Origin: Clostridiales bacterium
GTDB taxonomy: Bacteria > Bacillota_A > Clostridia > Oscillospirales > Acutalibacteraceae
NCBI GenBank assembly: GCA_009774735.1
Contig: VSOH01000110.1
Span: 1-5,732 of the forward strand
Reading direction: 5' to 3'
Length of the DNA: 5,732 bases
Position 1 is the first letter of the stretch. Every line of letters starts with the position of its first letter. The position numbers and the translations under genes were made by a program. The notes beneath the pieces are model-generated. The model was not told the DNA's origin, did no database searches, and saw nothing but the letters and a program-made list of their open reading frames with translations. Positions 1 to 5,720 of the stretch are shown piece after piece.

Positions 1-1308
1 CCTACTGTATATAACTTCATCCACATTGGCAATGCAAGACCGCTTTGTGTTTTTGATGTATTAAGACGTTATATGGAATACAGAGGATATAATGTTAAGT
101 TTGTACAGAACTTTACTGATGTTGACGATAAAATTATCAAAAGAGCTAACGAGGAAGGTATTACTTTTGAAGAAGTGTCGGAAAAATATATTAAAGAATT
201 CTGGACAGACGCTCATGGTTTGAATTTTAAGGATGCAACAGTTCACCCGAAGGCAACCGAAAATATTGATGAAATTATTGATATTATTAAAACGCTTGAA
301 GAAAAGGGTTATGCCTATGCTGTAAATGGTGATGTGTATTTCAGAACATTAAAATTCAATGAGTATGGCAAGCTCAGTCATCAGCCTATCGACGATTTGC
401 AGTCAGGTGCAAGAATTGCCGTGGGTGATATTAAGGAAGATCCTTTGGATTTTGCACTCTGGAAAGGTGCGAAGGAAGGGGAGCCTTATTGGGAATCACC
501 ATGGGGCAAGGGCAGACCGGGCTGGCATATTGAGTGCTCTGCAATGAACAGAAGATATTTAGGTAAAACCATTGATATCCACTGTGGTGGTCAGGACCTG
601 ATTTTCCCTCATCATGAAAACGAAATTGCACAGAGTGAATGTGCAAATGGATGTGCTTTCTCAAAGTACTGGATGCATAATGGTTATATCAATGTTGATA
701 ATGTAAAAATGAGTAAGTCACTCGGCAACTTCAAAACAGTAAGAGAAATTGCCGAGGTTTATGGCTATGAAGTCATTCGTTATTTCCTTATCTCATCACA
801 CTACCGTTCACCAATTAACTATAATTTGGAGATTATTGAGCAGTGCAAGTCAGCCCTTGAAAGACTTTATACCTGTCGTGAAAGTCTTGATTTCGCCATT
901 AAGAATGCAAATGACACGGATGATGATGCCGAGCTTATAAAGCTGTTAAACAGCCGCAGAGAGCAGTTTATAACTGCTATGGATGATGATCTTAACACTG
1001 CTGATGGTGTTGCCGCTGTTTTTGATTTGGTTAAGGATATTAATACTAAAATACTTGACAGAAGTGTATCAAAGAATGTATGTGAAATTGCTGCCAAGGT
1101 TTTTGATGAACTTTGTGGTGTTTTAGGTATTCTTTATAACAGGAAATCAAATGACCTTGATGCTGAAATTGAGGAGCTTATTGCACAGCGTCAGGAAGCG
1201 AGAGCAAATAAGGATTGGGCAACAGCCGACAAAATCCGTGATGATTTGAAAGCAAGAGGAATTATTCTTAAGGACACACCGCAGGGTGTAACCTGGACAA
1301 TGGAGTAA
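1..1308 (+). CDS. cysS: Cysteinyl-tRNA synthetase, 5'-truncated by the window edge
   Basis: This cytoplasmic class I aminoacyl-tRNA synthetase attaches cysteine to tRNA-Cys using ATP. The reading frame is open from base 1. The first visible residues, PTVYNFIHIGNAR, are the end of the CGPTVYN motif plus the HIGH-type ATP signature (HIGN, as in Bacillus). About 30 N-terminal residues are therefore missing, including the first zinc-ligand Cys. The ATG at 73 is an internal Met, not the start. Counting from base 1, the other zinc ligands are C179 (in WHIECSAM), H204 and E208 (in FPHHENE). The KMSKS loop is residues 236-240 (bases 706-720). The helical DALR-type domain follows, and the C-terminal anticodon-binding part ends in a typical KIRDDLKARGI segment. 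The visible 435 residues plus about 30 give the usual family length of roughly 465. No frameshift is seen. It is probably co-transcribed with the reductase that starts 8 bases downstream. The identification is essentially certain. Confidence 0.98.
   Translation, partial: PTVYNFIHIGNARPLCVFDVLRRYMEYRGYNVKFVQNFTDVDDKIIKRANEEGITFEEVSEKYIKEFWTDAHGLNFKDATVHPKATENIDEIIDIIKTLEEKGYAYAVNGDVYFRTLKFNEYGKLSHQPIDDLQSGARIAVGDIKEDPLDFALWKGAKEGEPYWESPWGKGRPGWHIECSAMNRRYLGKTIDIHCGGQDLIFPHHENEIAQSECANGCAFSKYWMHNGYINVDNVKMSKSLGNFKTVREIAEVYGYEVIRYFLISSHYRSPINYNLEIIEQCKSALERLYTCRESLDFAIKNANDTDDDAELIKLLNSRREQFITAMDDDLNTADGVAAVFDLVKDINTKILDRSVSKNVCEIAAKVFDELCGVLGILYNRKSNDLDAEIEELIAQRQEARANKDWATADKIRDDLKARGIILKDTPQGVTWTME
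1302..1305 (+). promoter_or_regulatory. Ribosome binding site of the reductase, inside the cysS stop region
   Basis: GGAG overlaps the final ATG-GAG-TAA of cysS and sits 11 bases before the ATG at 1317. It is the only Shine-Dalgarno-like match near that start, so it supports the chosen start. Because it lies within cysS coding sequence, ribosomes ending cysS translation would cover it; translational coupling is inferred, not shown. The spacing is a little long. Confidence 0.6.
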
Positions 1309-1316
1309 AAGTTAAT

Positions 1317-2441
1317 ATGGTGGATAAAAGAAAATTCAAAGATACAGAGGTTTCACTGCTTGGTTTAGGTGCAATGAGATTACCTTGTAAAACACCGATT
1401 AAAAGAGAAGCAAATCCTCTTATTGATTATAAAAAAGGTCAGGTACTCGTTGATGCCGCTTATAACAGTGGTGTAAATTATTTTGATACTGCCTATATGT
1501 ATCATGCCGGAAAAAGTGAAAAGTTCATCGGCACGGCACTGAAAAAGTTTCCTCGAGACAGCTATTTTCTTGCAGATAAGCTTCCGATATGGATGTGTCC
1601 CAAAAAATCTGATATGGAAAAGGTTTTCAGAAAGCAGCTTGAAAGAACCGAACACGATTATTTTGATTTTTATCTTTTGCATTCATTAAACAAAGAAAAC
1701 TATGAAAAGTGTGAAAAATTCGGTGCATATGAATTTCTGATTGAAAAACAGAGAGAAGGTAAAATTAAGAATATCGGATTTTCATTTCATGGTACAATTG
1801 AGGATTTAAAGAGAATTGTCAGTGAACACAAGTGGGATTTTGCCCAGATACAGATGAATTACCTTGACTGGAAAAATCAGAATGCAGAGGAACAGTATCG
1901 AATTTTAACAGATGCAGGTATTCCTGTTATAGTTATGGAGCCTGTTCGCGGAGGAAAGCTTGCAGAGGTTTCACCCGAAATTGAAGAAATGTTTAAAAAA
2001 GCAAAGCCAAAGAGCAGTACAGCATCATGGGCAATGCGTTTTGTTGCCAGTCATCCTAATGTGATTACAATTCTCAGTGGTATGAATTCTATTGAACAGT
2101 TGGAGGATAATATAAACACACTTACTGCATTTGAACCAATGACAAATAGTGAACTGAATATCTGTCAGAATGCGGCTGCAATGATTAATAAGAGTGATAT
2201 TATACCATGTACAGGCTGCGATTACTGTTCTGACTGTCCTAAGGATGTTAAAATCAGTACAATTTTCTCCGTTTATAACAAATCTAAAACAGGGGAGCTT
2301 ACTGAAGAACAGAGCAGGAAAGCGTATAATAATATTGATGTTGGTGCAGATGCCTGTATTAGTTGCGGCAAGTGCGCATCACATTGTCCGCAATCAATTA
2401 AGATACCATCAATGCTTGAAAAAATTAAATCTTTGTATTAA
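1317..2441 (+). CDS. Aldo/keto reductase with C-terminal 2[4Fe-4S] ferredoxin domain
   Basis: This is a predicted cytoplasmic oxidoreductase of the ferredoxin-fused aldo/keto reductase group common in anaerobes. Its substrate is unknown. Residues about 1-275 form the TIM-barrel reductase. The catalytic tetrad can be read as D57 and Y62 (FDTAYMY), K88 (ADKLP) and H122 (LLHSL). Likely cofactor-loop segments are MEPVRGGKL (208-216) and ILSGMNSIEQLEDN (252-265). Residues about 295-360 carry two cysteine sets: C298, C301, C304, C307-P, and C347, C350, C353, C357-P, each expected to hold a [4Fe-4S] cluster. No signal peptide or membrane segment is seen. The 374-residue length is normal for this group. 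The ATG at 1317 fits an upstream GGAG and the alignable N-terminus (KFKDTEVSLLGLGAMRLP). It follows cysS by 8 bases and precedes a strong terminator, so the pair looks like the end of an operon. Electron transfer between clusters and nicotinamide is known only in outline for the family. A specific reaction cannot be assigned. Confidence 0.93.
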   Translation: MVDKRKFKDTEVSLLGLGAMRLPCKTPIKREANPLIDYKKGQVLVDAAYNSGVNYFDTAYMYHAGKSEKFIGTALKKFPRDSYFLADKLPIWMCPKKSDMEKVFRKQLERTEHDYFDFYLLHSLNKENYEKCEKFGAYEFLIEKQREGKIKNIGFSFHGTIEDLKRIVSEHKWDFAQIQMNYLDWKNQNAEEQYRILTDAGIPVIVMEPVRGGKLAEVSPEIEEMFKKAKPKSSTASWAMRFVASHPNVITILSGMNSIEQLEDNINTLTAFEPMTNSELNICQNAAAMINKSDIIPCTGCDYCSDCPKDVKISTIFSVYNKSKTGELTEEQSRKAYNNIDVGADACISCGKCASHCPQSIKIPSMLEKIKSLY

Positions 2442-2473
2442 ATAATGAACAAGACCATAAAAATGACCAATAG

Positions 2474-2520
2474 AAAAAAGCCCCTCCTGATGTATATTCT
2501 ACATCAGGAGGGCTCTTTTT
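2474..2520 (+). terminator. Strong intrinsic terminator after the reductase gene, bidirectional in form
   Basis: Arms 2479-2494 and 2500-2514 pair over 15 base pairs with a single unpaired C on the left, around the 5-base loop TATTC. The right arm is followed by CTTTTT (2515-2520). The left arm is preceded by six A (2474-2479), which gives a T-run on the opposite strand, so the element can also stop leftward transcription. It begins about 30 bases after the reductase stop codon. The next genes are on the opposite strand, as expected for a terminator between convergent operons. Confidence 0.9.
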
Positions 2521-2532
2521 GTCTCTTCAGCA

Positions 2533-2570
2533 AAGACAAAACCCCCGGTTCTACCGGGGGAAATAAAAAG
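2533..2570 (-). other. GC-rich hairpin in the convergent spacer; possible second leftward terminator or mobile-element end
   Basis: CCCCCGGT (2542-2549) and ACCGGGGG (2553-2560) form a perfect 8-bp stem with the 3-base loop TCT, in otherwise AT-rich sequence. Read leftward, the stem is followed by TTTTGTCTTT, which is terminator-like. Read rightward, it is followed by A-rich sequence and would not terminate. A compact GC-rich hairpin like this also occurs at the ends of IS200/IS605-type elements. That link rests on appearance only; no transposase is present. The structure is certain as a base-pairing match, but its role is open. Confidence 0.5.
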
Positions 2571-2694
2571 CTTTAGTGAAAATAAAACCGCCGAGCTTGA
2601 TGCAAGGCGAGAGTATTGGCGAAAAAATAACCTCCAAGTATCATAGCTCCTCATAATGAATACATCTATTTTTACAAAAATTACAGAATTTAAA
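2571..2694. other. Intergenic stretch with weak fold and no supported gene
   Basis: This sits between the GC hairpin and the leftward terminator. CGCC (2589-2592) can pair with GGCG at either 2606-2609 or 2618-2621. The nearer pairing is supported by an inner TTG/CAA stem (2597-2599 with 2603-2605). On the minus strand a 23-codon open frame (2644 down to 2573) starts MILGGYFFANT. It has a GAGGAG only 2 bases before its ATG, too close for normal initiation, so I do not call it a gene. Bases 2650-2694 are very AT-rich and show nothing recognisable. Confidence 0.35.
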
Positions 2695-2737
2695 CAAAAA
2701 AACAAAACTGACTCCGTTAAAAAAACGAAATCAGTTT
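2695..2737 (-). terminator. Intrinsic terminator of the asd-dapA-dapB operon
   Basis: Bases 2705-2718 and 2724-2737 form a 14-bp stem on the minus strand. It includes two G-U pairs when read as leftward RNA and has a loop of five U. The stem is followed by TGTTTTTTTG. It lies about 97 bases beyond the dapB stop codon, with no gene between, and the T-run is on the correct side only for leftward transcription. It is therefore the most likely end of the lysine operon transcript. Confidence 0.85.
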
Positions 2738-2780
2738 ATTGCTTAACAATTTAATTTTCTACATCAAGTAGGCTTTTTTA

Positions 2781-2806
2781 CTGTCTGCACAACTTGGGTC
2801 AGTTCA
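2781..2806. mobile_element. Possible solitary IS3-family-like terminal repeat
   Basis: On the minus strand this segment begins TGAACTGACCCAAGTT and continues GTGCAGACAG. Its form recalls the TG...CA ends of IS3-family elements, which often read TGAACTG followed by C- and A-rich bases and GTTGGACA. No transposase, no convincing partner repeat and no target duplication are visible, so at most it is a relic. A weak similarity (AACTGAC then GTT) exists at 2706-2718, but those bases are already explained by the terminator stem. The call rests on recalled pattern resemblance only. Confidence 0.2.
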
Positions 2807-2834
2807 GATAAAACATTGGATTTTTTGTTTGTTA

Positions 2835-3587
2835 TCAGTCAATTAATTCTTTCATATCGTATATACCTGCATCCTTACCGCACATATATACTGCTGCGTT
2901 GACTGCACCTACTGCAAAAATTTCCTTGCTTCTTGCAGAATGTGATAAAGTAATGATTTCGTCACGTCCTGCAAAAATGATTTCATGCTCGCCGACGATT
3001 GTTCCGCCTCTGACAGCATGAAGACCGATTTCATTTTTAGTTCTTCTTTCACGCTTTGAATGACGGTCATATTCATATTTCATTGCCTGAGGTGTTACCT
3101 CGCAAATTGCATCAGCAAGCATTAAAGCTGTGCCGCTTGGTGCATCGATTTTCTGATTGTGGTGCTTTTCAACAATTTCAATATCAAAATCATTGCCTAA
3201 AATTTCAACTGCTTTTTTCGCCAGATTTGCAAGCAGATTGATACCCATACTCATATTGTAAGTAAAGAAAATCGGGCAGATTTTTGATGCCTCGATAATT
3301 TTAGCCTTTTGCTCATCATTATAACCTGTTGTTGCAATAACGAGCGGTGTTTTTGTTGATTTTGAATATTCAAGCAAATCATCAAGTAGCACAGGGTTTG
3401 AAAAATCAATTACAGCATCAGCTGCCTCCTTAACCTCAGCTATAGAAGAGTAGATAGGGAACACACCGTTATCTGCAGTATTTAAATCAACACCTGCAAC
3501 AATCTCACAGTTCTCACGGTTGGCAATAATGCTTTGCAGCACTTTTCCCATTTTGCCGTTAGCACCGGTAATTATAATTCTTGTCAT
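2835..3587 (-). CDS. dapB: 4-hydroxy-tetrahydrodipicolinate reductase
   Basis: DapB reduces hydroxy-tetrahydrodipicolinate to tetrahydrodipicolinate with NAD(P)H. This is the second dedicated step of diaminopimelate/lysine synthesis, in the cytoplasm. The N-terminal Rossmann fold has GANGKMG (residues 8-14). The acidic D34 after the second strand (VAGVDLN) would favour NADH or dual cofactor use; this is an inference. ATTG is at 85-88. The catalytic and substrate-binding signature is EKHHNQKIDAPSGTA (140-154), with H142, H143 and K146 the expected active-site residues. RGGTIVGEHEI lies at 193-203. At 250 residues it is within the usual bacterial range. The ATG at 3587 has GAGG 8 bases upstream. 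It is the last gene of the operon, 21 bases after dapA, and is followed by a leftward terminator. It shows no defect. Confidence 0.98.
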   Translation of the reverse strand: MTRIIITGANGKMGKVLQSIIANRENCEIVAGVDLNTADNGVFPIYSSIAEVKEAADAVIDFSNPVLLDDLLEYSKSTKTPLVIATTGYNDEQKAKIIEASKICPIFFTYNMSMGINLLANLAKKAVEILGNDFDIEIVEKHHNQKIDAPSGTALMLADAICEVTPQAMKYEYDRHSKRERRTKNEIGLHAVRGGTIVGEHEIIFAGRDEIITLSHSARSKEIFAVGAVNAAVYMCGKDAGIYDMKELID

Positions 3588-3608
3588 TTTAAATTCCTCG
3601 TCAGTTAA

Positions 3609-4496
3609 TTATAAAAGACCATATTCGTCCATTGTGTTCTTAACGTATTCCTTGTTCTTTTCATCCATTTCAATAAGAGGAAGTCGTACAGGACCTGCGT
3701 TAAAGCCGATAAGTGAAACAGCTTCCTTAACAGGAATGGGGTTAACGTCAACAAACATAGCCTTTGCAAGCTTCATATACTTATCCATTAACACCTTGCT
3801 GCCTTCCTTGTCACCGTCAAGGTATTTAGCAGGAATATCGTGAGCAGCCTGAGGGCAGATGTTTGAAAGTACAGAAATTACACCCTTACCGCCAAGCTCC
3901 ATTAAATCATAAATCTGATCATCATTACCGCTCCAGATGTTAAGCTCATCACCGCATAAATCGTGAATAGCTTTTACCTGGTCAAGATTGCCTGATGCTT
4001 CTTTGATACCATTAATTCTTGGCAGTTTTGAAAGCTCTTTAGCAGTTTCAGGATTGATGTTAACGCCTGTTCTTGATGGAACATTATAGAGAATGAGCGG
4101 TAAGTCAGTGGCATCATGAATTGCCGTGTAATGAGCAATAAGACCTCTCTGGCTTGTTTTATTATAATAAGGTGTTACAAGTAATAATGCATCAGCACCT
4201 GCCTTGCAAGCTTCACGGCTGATTTCAATTGCACATGCTGTTGAATTTGAGCCTGTTCCGGCAATAACAGGAACTCTGCCGTTAACATATTCAACGCACC
4301 ACCTGATAGCCTCGTTGTGCTCAACAACCTTCAAAGTTGATGATTCGCCTGTTGTTCCGCAAACAACAATTGCATCTGTACCATTTTCAATCTGCCAGTC
4401 AATAAATTTTCCGAATTCTTCATAGTTAACAGTGCCGTCAGCATTCATAGGTGTAATAATAGCTACGCCTGCACCTGTAAAAATTGGTTCTTTCAT
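3609..4496 (-). CDS. dapA: 4-hydroxy-tetrahydrodipicolinate synthase
   Basis: DapA condenses pyruvate with aspartate semialdehyde, the branch-point reaction toward diaminopimelate and lysine. It is a cytoplasmic (beta/alpha)8-barrel lyase, typically tetrameric. The Schiff-base lysine is K165 in GIKEASG. The proton-relay residues are T48 and T49 (GTTGE), Y111 (PYYNK) and Y137 (LYNVPSRTG); R142 should bind the semialdehyde carboxylate. Each sits four positions after its E. coli equivalent (K161, T44, Y107, Y133, R138), and the 295-residue length is normal. At the lysine-feedback site, H60, N84 and Y110 match E. coli H56, N80 and Y106, but H53 is replaced by V57 and E84 by C88, so feedback may be weak. 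The ATG at 4496 has GGGAGAG 7 bases upstream. It is the middle gene of the operon, 32 bases after asd and 21 before dapB. Related aldolases (N-acetylneuraminate lyase type) are unlikely given the context. Confidence 0.98.
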   Translation of the reverse strand: MKEPIFTGAGVAIITPMNADGTVNYEEFGKFIDWQIENGTDAIVVCGTTGESSTLKVVEHNEAIRWCVEYVNGRVPVIAGTGSNSTACAIEISREACKAGADALLLVTPYYNKTSQRGLIAHYTAIHDATDLPLILYNVPSRTGVNINPETAKELSKLPRINGIKEASGNLDQVKAIHDLCGDELNIWSGNDDQIYDLMELGGKGVISVLSNICPQAAHDIPAKYLDGDKEGSKVLMDKYMKLAKAMFVDVNPIPVKEAVSLIGFNAGPVRLPLIEMDEKNKEYVKNTMDEYGLL

Positions 4497-4528
4497 GATT
4501 ATTCTCTCCCTAAGTATTTATATAATTA

Positions 4529-5623
4529 TTATCTGTCCATATAACCTTCCGCAGCAAGAAGCTCAGCAAGAAGAACAGCACCGCCTGCAGCACCGCGAAG
4601 GGTGTTGTGTGAAAGGCAAACAAATTTGTAGTCATACTGTGTATCTTCTCTGAGTCTGCCGATTGAAACAGCCATACCATTTTCGAGCATTCTTTCAGAT
4701 TTAATCTGAGGTCTGTCATCCTCAACAAAATAATTGAGGAATTTCTTTGGAGCTGATGGAAGATTTAACTCCTGTGCTCTGCCTGAGAAGTTATTCCAGA
4801 TCTCAATCATTTCTTCCTTAGTCGGCTTCTGACCTTCCTCAAATCTTACAAATACTGCACCAAGGTGACCGTTTGAAACAGGAACTCGGATACACTGTGC
4901 AGTGAAGTTAGGCTTATCTGCAGATTTAATAACACCGTCTTCAATAGTACCGAGAAGCTTAAGAGGCTCCTTCTCACTCTTTTCTTCCTCACCGCCGATA
5001 TAAGGAATAACATTGTCATTCATTTCAGGCCATGTTTCAAAGGTTTTTCCTGCACCTGAAATTGCCTGATATGTACAAACAAGTACATCCTTAACAGCAA
5101 ACTTGTCATTAACAGGGAAGAGTGCAGGAACATATGACTGAAGTGAGCAGTTTGACTTAACTGCAATAAAGCCACGCTCTGTACCAAGTCTTTTTCTCTG
5201 ATCCTTAATAATTTCAATATGGTGTGCGTTCAGCTCAGGTACTACCATTGGAACATCAGGTGTAAATCTGTGTGCTGAGTTATTTGAAACAACAGGACAT
5301 TCGTGCTTTGCGTATTCCTCTTCAAGTGCCTTGATTTCATCCTTTTTCATATCAACCGCACAGAATACAAAGTCAACCATTGATGTAATTTTTTCAATAT
5401 CATTTGTTGCATCCATAACAACAATATCTTTCATTGCTTCCGGAATTTCAACATCCATACACCATTTTTTTCCGACAGCTTCTTTATATGTTTTGCCTGC
5501 ACTTCTTGAAGAAGCAGCTAAACAAACTACATTAAACCATGGGTGGCCGTCAAGCAGAGTAGCAAATCTCTGTCCTACCATACCTGTTGCGCCGACAATA
5601 CCGACATTAAACTTTTTTTCCAT
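4529..5623 (-). CDS. asd: Aspartate-semialdehyde dehydrogenase, archaeal/fungal-type
   Basis: Asd reduces 4-phosphoaspartate to aspartate semialdehyde with NADPH, supplying the lysine/diaminopimelate branch and also methionine and threonine. The nucleotide-binding GATGMVGQRF is at residues 11-20. SNNSAHR (113-119) is the phosphate-binding region. The nucleophile is C159 in KSNCSLQS. QAISGAG is at 186-192. The catalytic base is H253 in RVPVSNGHLGAVFV. The C-terminus (KFVCLSHNTLRGAAGGAVLLAELL) and the 364-residue length match the archaeal/eukaryotic-like subfamily rather than the usual E. coli or Bacillus forms. The ATG at 5623 has an excellent AAGGAGA (5630-5636) 7 bases upstream, which fixes the start. 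It is the first gene of the operon, with dapA 32 bases downstream. No signal peptide, truncation or missing catalytic residue is seen. Confidence 0.98.
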   Translation of the reverse strand: MEKKFNVGIVGATGMVGQRFATLLDGHPWFNVVCLAASSRSAGKTYKEAVGKKWCMDVEIPEAMKDIVVMDATNDIEKITSMVDFVFCAVDMKKDEIKALEEEYAKHECPVVSNNSAHRFTPDVPMVVPELNAHHIEIIKDQRKRLGTERGFIAVKSNCSLQSYVPALFPVNDKFAVKDVLVCTYQAISGAGKTFETWPEMNDNVIPYIGGEEEKSEKEPLKLLGTIEDGVIKSADKPNFTAQCIRVPVSNGHLGAVFVRFEEGQKPTKEEMIEIWNNFSGRAQELNLPSAPKKFLNYFVEDDRPQIKSERMLENGMAVSIGRLREDTQYDYKFVCLSHNTLRGAAGGAVLLAELLAAEGYMDR

Positions 5624-5720
5624 AACAAATCTCCTTAAAAAATACCTTGTAAAACAAGTTAATATGCAATATAATAGTTAGGCAGGATTTCCAAATCCAT
5701 ACTTGCAAATATAATACCAC
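5624..5720 (-). promoter_or_regulatory. asd-dapA-dapB leader and candidate promoter
   Basis: This AT-rich leader carries the asd ribosome binding site (5630-5636). Leftward -10 candidates are TATTAT at 5711-5716, which has an upstream TG (TGGTATTAT) like an extended -10, and TATTAT at 5671-5676 with only a poor -35 (TGGATT, 17-base spacer). The first would give a leader of about 80 bases. Two small inverted repeats lie in the leader: GGATTT/AAATCC around CC (5685-5698) and CTTGT/ACAAG around AAA (5646-5658). Either could be an operator or hairpin, or chance in AT-rich DNA. No lysine riboswitch core is recognisable, but the window ends at 5732. Confidence 0.45.
5647..5715 (+). promoter_or_regulatory. 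Candidate divergent (rightward) promoters near the window end
   Basis: TATAAT occurs exactly at 5670-5675 and again at 5710-5715 on the plus strand. The first has TTGTAA (5647-5652) 17 bases upstream. The second has TTTCCA (5688-5693) 16 bases upstream. Both are good housekeeping-sigma matches and would drive a gene beyond the right edge. The same bases read leftward give the asd -10 candidates, so true direction cannot be decided from sequence alone. Confidence 0.35.

Noticed and set aside
73..1308. Taking the ATG at 73 as the cysS start
   Set aside because: The frame is open upstream to base 1 and encodes the essential PTVYN and HIGN motifs, so the gene is cut by the window edge and this Met is internal.
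1380..1682. 100-codon minus-strand open frame inside the reductase
   Set aside because: It is antisense to the catalytic part of an intact aldo/keto reductase; no motif supports it.
2499..2705. 68-codon minus-strand open frame in the spacer
   Set aside because: It runs through the GC hairpin and into the bidirectional terminator, shows no recognised domain, and has no suitable ribosome binding site.
3520..3843. 107-codon plus-strand open frame across the dapB-dapA junction
   Set aside because: It is antisense to two certain genes and to their intergenic ribosome binding site; it is a shadow frame.
5331..5681. 116-codon plus-strand open frame antisense to asd
   Set aside because: It is the complement of well-conserved asd coding sequence, has low-complexity Ser/Ile/Thr-rich composition, and has no supporting motif.
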